DNA from: JAWWOL01 sp963797535
GTDB taxonomy: Bacteria > Actinomycetota > Actinomycetes > JAWWOL01
DNA length: 64,000 nucleotides
Reading direction: 5' to 3'
Assembly: GCA_963797535.1 (NCBI GenBank)
Contig: CAWCPQ010000005.1
Coordinates: 310,001 to 374,000, forward strand
Part shown: piece after piece, positions 26,827 through 37,940 of the stretch
Numbering within the stretch: position 1 is the stretch's first letter
Layout of the letters: every line of letters begins with the position of its first letter
Notes under the pieces: model-generated
Seen by the model: only the letters and a program-made list of their open reading frames with translations
Told to the model about the DNA's origin: nothing
Databases searched by the model: none
Program-made: the position numbers and the translations under genes

Positions 26827-26842
26827 ACCCAGGAGGAACCCC

Positions 26843-27096
26843 ATGACCGCCACCACACACGGCCGAGCTGGACTCGGTCCGCGAGCACCTACCGGGACCA
26901 CGTCGACGCGCTCATCGCCGACTACCACCGCACCGTCGACACCATCATGACCACCCGCTACGGACCCGACTGGGCCACCCGCGGCGACCTCCCCGACGAG
27001 GCCTACACCGCCGAGACCGAGTTCCACCAATGGCTCAACGACCTGCTCGACCACATCGACGCCGCCAGGAAGCCCCTACCGGACGCGCCGAGTTAA
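26843..27096 (+). pseudogene. Small element protein, frameshifted
   Basis: Starts at ATG 26843 after a strong AGGAGGA site and reads MTATTHG; the coding signal then shifts twice, through AELDSVREHL, and ends in a clearly protein-like stretch (YRDHVDALIADYHRTVDTIM, YGPDWATRGDLPDEAYTAET, FHQWLNDLLDHIDAARKPLP) with the stop at 27094-27096. About 84 residues. No known family; it is the last gene of the island's HTH-DUF2637-MobC cluster. Confidence 0.5.
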
Positions 27097-27344
27097 GACC
27101 TGCCCCGTCGCCTCCGGCACCTCCCGGGCGATCCAAATCGCGTCAGATCAGGCTCCCAGGCAGCATGACCAGACATCGGCGGGACGGACACACGCCAGCT
27201 CCCACGTCCGGTCCAACGCTCAGGCTAGATGGACCAGACCGCGGGCCAGACAGTTCAGAATTTGAGGGCAGAACGGAAAGTATCCTGGCCAGCCAATCCC
27301 AAAATCTGACATGCCGCGCCCACGTGCCCGGACCAAAGTCGCTG

Positions 27345-27879
27345 CTACGAATTGCGTCCGCATTTCTGTAGGGAAAGCTCTTCCATCGGGATGACCTTCA
27401 TCAGCGGTGCAGCCCCACCCGTATCGAACTCGACAATGACCTTGCCGGGAAAGCCGAGCGAGATCGCTGTAGCGGAAAACCAGGAAGTCGGTGCGTCCTC
27501 CACCGTTACTCGTTGCCGCCCAGAACACGTAACCAGTGCTGCGATCCAACTCGAGCGGTTCGGAACCATGAATAGACAAGTGCCACGGGTCGTCTTTTGT
27601 TTGGCCCAGCGGCCAGTACTCGGTTCCCTTCAGCGGTGAGTCACGGCGCCAGGTGGCAAGGTCCGTGGCATTCTCCGGCGCAGTCGGCTTAAGGTGCGCC
27701 ACCACAATGGACTCGCCGCATGACTTGACCCCGCCGATCAACCTTCCCTGGTTGTCGAAGCCAATGGCGCTGATAGCGTGAGTGGCGGGCGAGCAAGCCG
27801 TTAAGAAACCGAATGCTGCAATAGCTAAAATTAGGCGACTGCAGCTCGGTCCTATCGGAGTCGCTCGCATCGTCCGCAT
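27345..27879 (-). pseudogene. Lipoprotein, candidate immunity partner of RHS, frameshifted
   Basis: The protein begins with a lipoprotein signal (SRLILAIAAFGFLTAC, lipobox Cys about residue 29 from the ATG at 27879; upstream GTG starts at 27897 and 27951 are possible). Middle segments read IGFDNQGRLIGGVKSC, STGYVFWAATSNGGG and TDFLVFRYSDL, then the frame changes near 27460 to LGFPGKVIVEFDTGGAAPLM and ends ELSLQKCGRNS. No family recognised. It lies directly downstream of the RHS gene on the same strand, 270 bases after the toxin-like C-terminus, the usual place of an immunity gene. GC content is lower than in neighbouring genes. Confidence 0.5.
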
Positions 27880-28148
27880 CCCGATCTTAGTAGTCACACT
27901 GGCCACGCCCTTCCGCCCCTTCCGATCCTCCGGCAACCTCACGTTGCTCACTGGTCAACGCTCATCGTGCCATCCGACTGCGTCCCTCGCGTGGCAAGCG
28001 GATGCGGTTAGTCCGTGGCGTCGCACTCGAGTGAATTTCTCCACTGTGAGATGGAGTCAAGGCTGCAACTCAGCCCCACCCGTGCCCTTCTGATGGCGAG
28101 CTTAACGTGCTCCCAACCGAGGCGTTTGGTCACGATCGCTGCCCTTCC

Positions 28149-31100
28149 TCAACTCCCGGCATGACAGCCATCTCGATAAATGTAGCAGCCGTCATGCAGT
28201 CCCGCCTGTTGTTCGAAGTTGTTATTCTGCTCCCCTCCGGTCACCTTTTCATCCACCCAATACGCCAGAGGAAATAGCGGGCCACCGCCGAACCACGCAT
28301 ACTGGTTCGCGTGCTTGGATTCATGCCTGAGCCGACCACTGTCAACTGACTGCGCCCCAGTCAGGTAAGTGCTGCCGACGGTCACACCTGCCCGAGGTCC
28401 ATAGCCAGAGCTCATCCCCGTACAGACCGCCATGGCTCTAGTGCCGTTCCAGGAACAACTGCCACCATGGAAGTATGCCCAATCCACGGCCGGGAGCGTC
28501 AAAGGCGCATCGATGGCGCTTCGTGCGATTTTCGGGGTGGCTTTGAGTGCGGACTTGGTAGCATCCCCGACAGCGGTGGTCGCATCCCCGACAGCGGTGG
28601 TCGCTTGTGTTACATCATTCTGATGCCTACACCACCACCCACAAGAGGTATGCGGGGACGGCACGCTGACTGGCCCCGTGTTGCATTCGACATCGCAGGT
28701 GTCCATCGTTGGTGAGCCGGTGTGGGCGAAGCAGTCTGAGGTTGCTTGTTGGTTGCCATTGCCGTAGACGCATAGCCCGGTGGGGTCACTGTAGGTGGTG
28801 GGGTTGGCGGCTGCGTAGGTAGACGGGCAGCGCTCGGCGACGGCGCCGAGGCCGCTAGCGGGTCCGGCGAGGTGAACACACCGAGCGCCGGGTTGTAGTA
28901 GCGGGCGCCGTCGGCGAGCAGCCCGGTTCGCGTCCAGCGGCTGGCCGAGGAACGTATGCGTGGTCGGTGGGGACGCTGGAGTGTATGCGCAGCGCGCCGT
29001 AGGGCAGGAACCGCTGCCGGGTAGCCGCAGCAAGGCCGGTTTTGGTGGTGTCGATCACTAACGAGGTGGAACCTTGCTGGTCGCTGAGCACCCAGAACAT
29101 GGTGCTGCTGGGGCTGGAAGCACCTGTGCGTTCGGCGATGGTGGTGCCGCCGGCGGTGTAGTAGCGGTTCAGGGATGCCCCGGCCGCGCCGGGGGTGCTG
29201 GTCTGGATGATCTCTTCGCCACCGACGTACAGCGTGGTAGTGCCGTTCGGGTCGATCTTCGCGATCCGGTTCCCGGACTGCGTCGTAGTCGAACTTGCTG
29301 GTCCCGGCACTGGTGGTCATCGAGGTCAGCTCGTGCCGGGAGTTGTACACCAGGTTGGGGGTGCCGGCTGGGGGCTGGGAGGAGGTCATCTGCCCGGCCG
29401 CGTCGTAGCCGTAGGTGCCGGTGACTCGGATGCCCGCCGACCATGGTCCCCGGTTGGAGTTGCCGGTCACCGATGTGACCTGACCGGGCCGCGAGGGGGT
29501 GCCGTAGACGTAATTGGTGCTGTTCCCGGTCGACTTCATCGCGTCGACCACCGTGCTGATCGAGCTGGCCCCGGTGTAGGTGTAGCTCAGGTCGTAGGCC
29601 GGTGCGTCGATCGAGGTGATCGCGTGATTCGCGGTGCCGCAGGCACTCTGAGCGGTGTAGGCGTGGGTCAGCCGGTTGAGGGGGTCGTAGTGGTAGCACT
29701 GAATCTGGGCCGTCGCGGTCATCGTGTCCTGCACGCTGGTCAGGTTGCCACCGGCATCCCAGTTGTAGAAGTCGTCCTGGATTTTGCCTACGGTGTGATC
29801 CGTGCCAGTGCTGGTCGAGACCTCCTGCACGGTCTGGTCGGTCGGGTCCATCCCGATGTGCCGGTCGTACACCGGCAGCGGGACGGTGGCGGTGGTGGAC
29901 CCGAACACCCGGTCGGTCAGTTCACCGATCCCGTCGTAGGTGGCGTTTTGCAGGTAGGTGTAGCTGCTGCTGGCCGCTGAGGTGATCCGCCCGGTCAGGT
30001 CGTAGCCGTAGTTGATCGTCTCCGGTCCGAACCCGCCACCGGTCGGGTAGGTGGTGGAGGTCAGCTGGCCCATCTGCGTTGCTGGTCGAGTTGTTGACGT
30101 AGCTGCCGGCCAGGGCGCCGCCGACGACGGTCCGTGGTTGCCTGGGTGACGTTACCGAGCTGGTCGTAGGTGTTGTCAGTGGTGGTGTAGCTGGTCCCGG
30201 TCGCGGAGTCCCCGACGCTCATCTGCTGGTACGGCAACCCGGCGTTGGGGGCCGTGGTCTAGAAGCTCCACGACGCCAGCACAGTGCCGCTCTTTGGTTG
30301 AATCGTGCAACGCGGTGCGCCGGTCGTCGTAGTCGTAGGTGGTCCATAGCTGGTGGTTGTTGGCGTCGGTGACCTGGATCGGGTTGCCGTCGTTGTCGTA
30401 TGTGGTCGTCGAGGTCCCGGAGTCGGGCAGCGCTGCGGAGATCTGGTCCCCGGCCATGTCGTAGCCGAACGTGGAGGTCGCCGGGGTTCCGGTGGCATCT
30501 CGGGTCATCGACTTGAGGTGACCGGCCCAGTCCCAGCTGTAGTTCGTCACCACGGCGCCGGTGCCATTGGTCTGGGACACCTGGGTGGTCCGGTTGTTCG
30601 CGTCGGTGTAGGTGGCAGTCGGTGACCCTGCCGCCGGCACGGTGGTGGAGTGGTCCCCGTAGTAGGCGGTGGCCGAGGAGTGGACGTTGCCCGCGGCGTC
30701 CTTGTACGGCACCTTCTTGTCCTCCAGGGTGGTCTGGCTGGGCCGGTCGAGCGCGTCGTAGCCGGTGAAGGTCACCGAGTGCAGCTGTGTCGGGTCCACG
30801 GTGCTGAAGGTGGACCCGGGGGCGCTGGTGAACAAGGTGGGCGCGGTGACCTGCCACGGCTGGCCGCGGTCGTCGAAGGTGGTGCCCACCACGATCTTGT
30901 TGGTCGTTGACTTTGGCGAGGGGGTCTGCACCTCGGCGAGCCCGTCCCAGGCCGTCGTAGTAGGTCCAGCTGGAGATGTAGTCGTTCAGCCCGGCAGTGC
31001 GCTGCTGGTCGGTCTCCACGCTGCTGGCCCAGGTCGGGGTGCCGCCTGTCGGGTTGACCGTGTAGGCGTACTTCGTGCTGGCGTGGGAGGACCCGGATTT

Positions 31101-34100
31101 GGCGTTGTCGGGCGTCCACACCGCGACCAGGCGGCCCAGGTCGTCGTAGTCAGCGGTGGTGACCAGCTTCCCCGGGTTCTTGGTGGAAACGACCGCGCCG
31201 TACGCGGGCTCATGAACGACGACGGTCGCGTTCCCGGACGGGGTGGTGGTCGTCACCGTGGTCAGGTACGACGTACTGGACGGGTCGGTGTACACGGTGG
31301 TGGTCAGGCCCTGCCGCCCCCGTCGGCGACACCCTGCGGGGAGCGCTTTCCGGTGACCCGGCCGAAGGTGTCGTAGCTGTAGTTGGTCCGGTTGAGGCCC
31401 GTTCCGGTGGAGGCTGTGCGGTAGACGCTGACCGCGGTGGGGTTGCCGTTGTTGACAGCACCCGCGGCGACCCCGTCGTACAGGTAGCTGGTCCCGCCCA
31501 CGGTCGTTCCGGTGCATCCGCCGGTCCGGGACTCGACCCACTGCGGAAAGTCGATCAACCATTTCGCGCCCGGGTTGGTGGAGTAGGTGTAGGCCTTGCA
31601 CACGTCACCGGCGCCGGTGATCGGGTCACCGGTGTCGTGCTCGTACTGCAGCAGCCCCCCGGTCGGCAGCAACGCGTTGGTGGGCCCGGCCGGGTAATAG
31701 GCGTCATTAACGGTGTGCGTACGCCACTTGAACGTCGGCGTGCCACCGCTGAAACGGGTGGTACGGGTGACGGTGCTCGTCGGGCGGATCATCACCGCGT
31801 TGTGCGGCTGGAAACTGTTGCCGGTGGACCCGTTCACCGTCACCGCGCTGAACCCGTAGGTTGTCAGTGTCCCGCTGAGCTCGGTGGACCCGTAGGTCGT
31901 CGGTGTGTCGTTGGGGGCGGTGGCCCCGTCGAAGTTCTGCACCTCCCGGACCTGCCCGGCCAAGGCGTTGGAGTCCGCCGTGGTGGTCTGGGAATCCTGC
32001 AGGTTGACCGTGCGGGGGGTGCCGGCGGCCGTCTTGTCGCCGTCCATGCCCCGGTAGTACGTGGTGGTGGTCGTGGTCTGCTTGCCGGTTTCGCTGTTCG
32101 CACCACCGGTGCCGGTGACCGCTTTCACCTGGGTGTAGCCGCGCCATTGCGCCCAACTTTGGGTGCTGCCCGGCGCGAGCATGTCGTCGTCGTGGTGCCA
32201 CGCCGCCGTGCCCCCGGCCACGCCGCCGGGGATGGCCACACCGCCGTAGGTGTAGTTGGTCACCACGTCCGGTTGGGAGACGTTGGTCAGGTCCTTCTGG
32301 GTGACCTTCATCAGCAGGTACTTGTTGTACCAGTCCCACCCCGAGCCGTCGTTGACGACGAAGCAATCATGATCGTTCACGTCGTTGGCGTTCGGGGTGC
32401 CGTCGACCGTGTCCACATACGCGCTGGTGCAGGGGTCCTGTTGGCCGTACTTCAGCGAGGAGCTCGCCGCCCATCTCGTTGTCGATCCAGCCCACCCGGT
32501 ACACGTGCATGGTGTCCCCGGCCACGGCCGTGTTGACGTTGTTCGGCAGCTCCGTCCCGCCGAAATGCACGTTCGGCAACGCGATACTGTTGCCGGGCCC
32601 GCCGGTGGTGCCGCCGGGGCCGTTGTCGCCGGTACGGGTCACGTTCGACAGCCACATCTTGACCACGCCGGCGCCCGGGGTGGCCGGGAACGTGTAGGCG
32701 AGGTCGATCACCGTGACCGGCTCGTAAGCCTGCACGGCCGCCACGCGGTTGTAGTAGTAGGTGATGATCTGGCTGAGGAAGCGGGTGGTGAAAAACGTGG
32801 GTGCGTAGTTCCCACAGCTGGTCGCGGAGCACAGCTGATCGGTGGGGACATCCGGGAACTGCGCCCCGGTTGACGTCCCGGCGACGGGCGCCGCGCAATT
32901 CATGTCGGGCGTACCGGATGATTGCTTGCAGCGGTAACCGGAGTAGAACACCACCTTGGAGTGCGGCGTCGTCGTGGCCTCGGTCCCGGACTGGAAGCCG
33001 TAGTCGATCCTCGAGATCACCGCGTTGGTGCTGTAGGGCTCAATTGCGCCCGCTGCGGAGGACCGGTAGTTGTTCGACTCCTTCGTCCAGAACAGCGCGG
33101 TCTCGTTGCCGTTGCGGTCGACCACCCGGTCCAGCATCCAACGCCACTGCTGTTGGCAGAACGAAGTCGCCGCGGTGGCGGTATAGCACGCCTGCCCGGA
33201 GGTAGCGAAAACTGGCTCGTTCAGCTGCGCGTTCGTCGCCGCGCCGGTGCCCGGCTCGGTGGCCTCGCCGAAGTAGTACTGGGTTCCCTTCGGGTCGACC
33301 AACACCCAGTGCTGGCTGTACGTCGCCGGCACCGAGGAGTCGGTCACCTTCGAGATCGACCAACCGGGGTCGTTGGCCAGGCGCATCGTGCCGGTAGCGG
33401 TGTCCAGCACAATCTCACCGGACTGGCCGGGCAGCGACAACGTGTAGTCCTCGATCGTCGGTGTGCAGGTGTCCGCCGTACCGAAACGGCTGACCGCCGC
33501 GCAGGAAATCATGTGACGCTCGATGAAGCCTGGGTTCAGGTCCCAACCGTTGCCGACCCAGGACGCCTGACCGTTGCTCTTGTCCGTCTGCGCGTCAACA
33601 GCCTGGGAGTTGTAGTCCAGGTCCACCGACAGGTGCGTCACCGCCGGTCGACGGCGGGAGCGGGAACGTTGTAGTCGTAGGTGAACGCACCGGAGTTACC
33701 CGACTGGCTCCAGTTCCACGACGGGGACAGCGTCGAGGCGGTGAAGTCACCCGCCGGTCCGGCCGCGGCCGCTTGCGCGACCAGCACCGTCGCCGAAAGA
33801 CCGGCAGTGGCGTCCGTCTGTGCCGGCGCGACCGCATCCGTGGCGGCGAGCGTCGCCGTTGAGGTGCTCGCACCGCCGGGGTCGGCGGAGGCCGCACCCG
33901 GATCCGAGTCCACCGACACGGTCGCGGTCACCGTGCTCGTTGCCTGATCCGTGCTCGACGTCACCGGTTCCGGGGTTGAGCAAGCGGGAACGTCGGGCGT
34001 GGTGAGCACACACACCGGGTACTGGGTGAACTTCACCCGCGACGCCCAGTCAGCCCCGAACGCGTACTTGTAGGCGTTGACGTCGATCTTCGCGGCCACC

Positions 34101-34618
34101 GCAGCGACGGCGTTGCCGCCGTCGTCGCGGTGCAACGAGAACGCGACACCGTGCAGTCCCGCGGCTTTTACAACCGCCGGATCAATCGCGCTAGCGCTGA
34201 TCGTCAGCGGCGGGGTTCCCTGAGCCGGGTGCCCCAGGGAGAGTCCGCTGCCCGGGCCGGCCACCCAGCCGGACGCCGGCACCGACGTGACCGTCGTCGC
34301 GGTGACCGCGCTGGGCACGGTTCCCTGATCCGCGGTCCCGACCGGTGCAGCGGCCTGGGGCAGGGTTTGCTGCGGAATGGTCGCGGACGTTGCCGCGGGG
34401 TCCTTCGGGCGTGCCTTCGGAGTCCCGGCCAGCGAGGGAATCGGCACGTCGACACCGTCGAGCTTCGGTGCGGCAGCGGGCGCCGATGTTGCGGCGGTCC
34501 CGGTCTGAGCCGACGCTGCCGTGGTTGGCAACGAGCCCGCGACACTCGCCGATAGAGCGAAAACGGACAGGCCTACCGCAACAACACGAAACCGCGAAGT
34601 CAATGTCCGGCGCGCCAT
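28149..34618 (-). pseudogene. RHS/YD-repeat protein with HExxH C-terminal domain, frameshifted
   Basis: One coding region of about 2150 residues read across at least seven frame changes (near 33640, 32455, 31315, 30935, 30285-30060, 29285, 28960 and 28850). The N-terminus has a signal peptide (SRFRVVAVGLSVFALSASVA) and a Thr/Ala-rich stretch; YD repeats follow (YDDLGRLVAVW, YDALDRPSQT, YGYDLTGRI, YDPLNRLTHAY), then the RHS core DGARYYNPALGVFTSPDPLA. The variable tip after NPTTYSDPTGLCVYG ends with HESKHANQYAWFGGG and NNNFEQQAGLHDG, a zinc-metallopeptidase-like pattern. It is probably a surface or secreted polymorphic toxin carried as island cargo. Confidence 0.75.
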
Positions 34619-35173
34619 CGAAACCCCCGTCACATCAAAACCTCATCCGCGCCGGCGGCGAACGTGCGGCGTTTTATATCTCAATACCTGCCGCATTGCA
34701 AACGACCGAACGGCGTCAAAAAAATGCTGCCGCGCCACCCGAACAGCCCTATCCAACCGACAAAAACCATGCCATGCTGCCGCGGTCTTTGGTTGACTCC
34801 AGACAGCATTCGAAACAGCGCGTTTCCGGCCAGCGCCACCCAAACCGTCTCAACCGGTCAACGGGTATTTCGCCACCCCATACATCTCCGGCTCGTGCCC
34901 CACACCGAGTCTGGTTTTCGGGTGAATGAGGTGGCGAGGCCGGCCCCGCCGCCGGCGCAACCGATCGACGATCGCCTCCGCAAATTTCCGCCGCGGCATC
35001 GGTCCCGCGCCCGAAGCGGGGACGCAATTCTTAGTTAATTCTCATCGAATGGGCGGACCCGCGTCTGGCCTCCGGGTCGGCCGGGACCGAAGCCGGTGTC
35101 GCCGCCAAGGCCCCTGAGGTCGAGTCGACAACAACCCGGCGCCCGGTGCGCGGGTGGACACTCGGGCATCGGC
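34619..35173. other. AT-richer intergenic region upstream of RHS
   Basis: 555 bases with lower GC than the surroundings and no convincing gene. It contains the likely RHS promoter on the minus strand. Open frames on either strand are short and lack start signals. No strong repeats seen. Confidence 0.5.
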
Positions 35174-35915
35174 TCAGGTGGCCACGCGCTGCGTCGCTTT
35201 GAAGGCACGCAGCCGCTTCAGCGTCACCCGGGCGGGCTGCCGGCTGATCAGGTCCCCGTCCATCCTTCCGAGCCACCGCATCAGCTCGGGGCCGGGGATG
35301 ACCTCCACCCCGTCGGTGAGGTAACCCTGCGCGGGTAGTGCAGCTGCGGTGCCGCCCCAGACCACCACCAGCGGTCGCACATCCGTGGTTGCCTTGACGG
35401 CCTCGCTGCGCAGCACCGATCGGGCCTTGGCCGCCGCCGCCGTCGCCTGTTGCGCGCCCCGACTCAGCACCTCCGGCCTCACCTCGCCCAGATGCCATTT
35501 CGTCTCGATAGCGACAGCACCGGCCCGGGTAATCACCAAAGTGGTCGATGTCGAACCGGCCGATCTCGATGTTGTGCACGGCTCCCCAAATCACACGCTT
35601 GCGCCTTGCCGCCCGCAGCACGTCGCGGGTGCTGTCCTCACCCAAGACCCCAGCGGTCTCGAAGACCGCCCGGGTGTGCAGCACCAAGGCCGCCGCGACA
35701 GCAGCCACAAACGCCATGAGTGCCAGGCCCTGCAGGAAACCGCGCCAGTACGTCGTCTCCCAATGACCGGACACCACCACGATGGCCTCAAGGGCAACCG
35801 CCAACCCAACCAACGCGACGGCGTTGGCACGCAGAAAGCGCCGTCGCGTCTCGCGGAGCCGCCGGTGAGCAAAGGAACGCGGGGAACGAAGCACAGACGA
35901 TGTATCGGTGCTCAC
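35174..35915 (-). pseudogene. Membrane-anchored NERD-domain protein, frameshifted
   Basis: About 245 residues across one frame change near 35537. The N-terminal part has two membrane helices (ANAVALVGLAVALEAIVVVS and LALMAFVAAVAAALVLHTRA) and is followed by a nuclease-related (NERD) domain: RRKRVIWGAVHNIEIGRFDI, then VITRAGAVAIETKWHLGEV with the E-x-K pair, and a C-terminal PLVVVWGG strand. NERD proteins are thought to act in DNA processing or defence. GTG at 35915 (VSTDTSSVLRS) is a plausible start; the frame is open further upstream. Confidence 0.65.
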
Positions 35916-36377
35916 AAGCCACGGCTGAACGAAACCCGACCGGCGCGGATCCGGGTTGTCGGAACGCCGGCTGTTGCGCGCAAGGTCCGCTGCCTTGCCA
36001 CCAGAGCCACAGATCCGCTGGTGTGCAGGCATTCTCGTCAGAAGCGACCGGCCGGAGGGACCATCGAGCCTGGCAACGGCGGCATCGGAATCCGCCCAGG
36101 CGGCCACGCCACGCCCTGGGGCGGAGGCCACCTGGCTCACACGACAGACGCAGCGGATTTCTATCCGCCGTCTCCTGTCCGGCTCCGTGCTGAACAGTCT
36201 CGCTTGGGCGTGGTTCGTGTTGCCGGGTCCGGCTCGCAGATGCCGGGACGTCACTCTCGCCAACATCTCGTCAACATCAACAACTACGAACGTGCAAATC
36301 TGGGCCGACTTCGCTCACAAAGCGTCGTCTTGATCTATGCGTACTTACGTATAAGGCCTGGTCAGAAGGGGTGGGCC
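35916..36377. other. Region between NERD gene and IS, with attachment flank
   Basis: No convincing gene. The 15-base string CGTCGTCTTGATCTA (36323-36337) matches 24244-24258, and GGTCAGAAGG at 36360 onward matches the left attachment core. Bases 36363-36377 are the left copy of the target duplication made by the IS481-like element, so this is the interrupted left half of the right attachment site. Confidence 0.6.
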
Positions 36378-37739
36378 TGTCCGGCTTCGGTTGATGCTTG
36401 ACGGATCGTGTTCGGTTGATCCTTGACACTCCGTGTGTGATGTTAGGCCCGCGGCGGTGAACTCCGAGGCGTGCTTCTTGCGGATCTCGCCGGTGCTGGT
36501 GCGGGCGACGGTCTTGAGCAGCTCGTTGCCGACCCAGAACTGCAGCAGGGCGTCGGTGACCAGCACGTCGCAGCGATCACCGGCGTGGTGCTTGCCGACG
36601 CTGACTTGCTGCCAGCTGACGCAGACCACCCCGTTGCGCGCCGACCTTGCGGGCCACCCAGTGCTCCCCGGCCCTGGCCGAGGTCCTGGCCGGGACCCGC
36701 CGCGGCGGTGCGCCCTGCCCGTCGCCGGGATGGAACCGGCTGTCCGGGGTCGCATCAGCCAACGACTGATGCGGGCGCTGGGTGTTGTAGTAGCCGACCC
36801 ATTCGTCCAGCGCCGCCTGCGCGGTGGAGGATCGAGGTGAACACCTGGTTGGTGTCGAACTCCAGGCGCAGCGTGCGGTGGAACCGTTCGATCTTCCCCG
36901 TCGTCGTCGGTGACCGCGGCTGGGTCAGCAGATGCTCGACCCCGTTCTCCCGGCAGATCCGGTCGAACAGCACCTCCACCGGCGGGTGATGGAACCGGCC
37001 GGTGAACACCTTCCCGTTATCGGTCAGGATCTGCTCCGGCACCCCATGAGCCAGCAGCGCCGCGGTCAACCCGTCACACACCGGCTGGGTGCGTTCCCTG
37101 GCCATCAACCGGGCCGACACACAGAACCTCGAGTGGTCATCGACCCCGGTCAACGCCTTCGCCGTGGAACCGTCGGCGAGGAGGAACCCGCCGACCACGT
37201 CCATCTGCCACAGCTCCATCGGCCGGCCCCGCTCCCAACGCCGCCAGCCCTCACCGCGACGCTGACGCCGCGCCGGGGCGATCACCCCGGCCCGCACCAG
37301 ACACCGGTACACCGCCGAGGCCGACGGCACCGGCGACACCCCAGCCCTGGCCAGCTCCACCCGCAACCGCCGCGGACCCCAGTACGGGCGCAGCCGGCGC
37401 ATCTCCAACACCCGCGCCTCGACGCTCGCCGGCATCTGAGCGGCGAGGACCTCGGCCGATGAGACCGGTCCGCCAACCCTTCCAGACCACCCGCCTCATA
37501 CCGGGCCAGCCAGGTCTGCACCGTCTGCCGCGACACCGACCACTGCGCCGCCACCTCAGTAGACTGTCCGGCCATCCGCGATCACCGCAAGAACAGCCTG
37601 ATACCTCTGCTCAACCACGCTCAACTCCCTCATGCGAGGGAGTGTCAAGGATCAGCCGAAACTAGCTGTCAAGCATCAGCCGAACCCATGTAAAGCATCA
37701 CCCGACACCGAACTGTCAAGCATCACCCGAACTACTACA
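36378..37739. mobile_element. IS481-family insertion sequence (1362 bp)
   Basis: Imperfect terminal inverted repeats begin TGT and end ACA: the left end (36378-36402) and right end (37715-37739, complement) share TGT, TTCGG and TGATGCTTGAC. The flanks 36363-36377 and 37740-37754 are an exact 15-base duplication, CAGAAGGGGTGGGCC. A degenerate IS481-type transposase is inside. The insertion lies immediately beyond the 3' end of tRNA-Lys, splitting the attachment site; the tRNA itself is untouched because the duplicated bases include its 3' end. Confidence 0.85.
36403..37575 (-). pseudogene. IS481-like transposase, multiple frameshifts
   Basis: Three frames must be joined. The N-terminal helix-turn-helix (AAQWSVSRQTVQTWLARYEA, GLEGLADRSHRP) starts at 37575; the middle frame (37435-36830) holds the DDE core with WQMDVVGG, TGVDDHSRFCV, ILTDNGKVFTGRF and TTTGKIERFHRTLR; the C-terminal frames carry the QRPHQSL-type region (ADATPDSRF) and a family-typical tail (VSWQQVSVGKHHAGDRCDVL). 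As assembled it cannot make an active enzyme. Confidence 0.8.
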
Positions 37740-37792
37740 CAGAAGGGGTGGGCCGCCTGGGGATCGAACCCAGAACCCGCGGATTAAAAGTC
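37740..37792. repeat. Right attachment site (inside tRNA-Lys)
   Basis: 53 bases identical to 24283-24335. Here the sequence continues into the complete tRNA, showing that this end has the functional tRNA. Its outer left part (37740-37754) doubles as the right copy of the IS target duplication. Confidence 0.88.
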
Positions 37793-37821
37793 CGCTGCTC
37801 TGCCAGTTGAGCTAACGGCCC
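37749..37821 (-). tRNA. tRNA-Lys (anticodon TTT)
   Basis: 73-nt cloverleaf: acceptor stem GGGCCGT pairs with GCGGCCC, D arm GCTCAACTGGCAGAGC, anticodon arm GCGGA-CTTTTAA-TCCGC with anticodon TTT, T arm CTGGG-TTCGATC-CCCAG, discriminator A and no encoded CCA. This is the integration target of the element on its left. Confidence 0.95.
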
Positions 37822-37940
37822 AGCACGTCACGACGCACGCCCGGCGCCCCGAGGGGTACGCCCAGCGCGGGACACAACGTTCACAGTCTCCCATCATCCC
37901 GAAGCCGGGCGCCAATCACCCGCCGAGGCACGCCGCGCCC

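Larger units (their letters stand above)
24283..37792. mobile_element. Integrated element in tRNA-Lys (about 13.5 kb)
   Basis: A 53-base direct repeat equal to the 3' half of tRNA-Lys(TTT) plus 10 flanking bases is present at 24283-24335 and 37740-37792. The intact tRNA is at the right end; the left copy is a truncated tRNA fragment, the classic product of site-specific integration. Cargo between them: Rep/HTH-like, DUF2637, MobC-like and small genes, an RHS protein with neighbouring lipoprotein, a NERD protein and an IS481-like element. No tyrosine integrase, excisionase, relaxase or FtsK-like translocase gene is visible, so the element appears unable to excise or transfer on its own. Confidence 0.85.

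Noticed and set aside
34619..35173. Cryptic gene upstream of RHS
   Set aside because: Several frames exist but none has a ribosome site or compositional support.
36360..36377. Third attachment site marking a tandem element
   Set aside because: The copy is explained by the 15-bp target duplication of the IS481-like element, plus the interrupted left flank of the right site; a full third core is missing.
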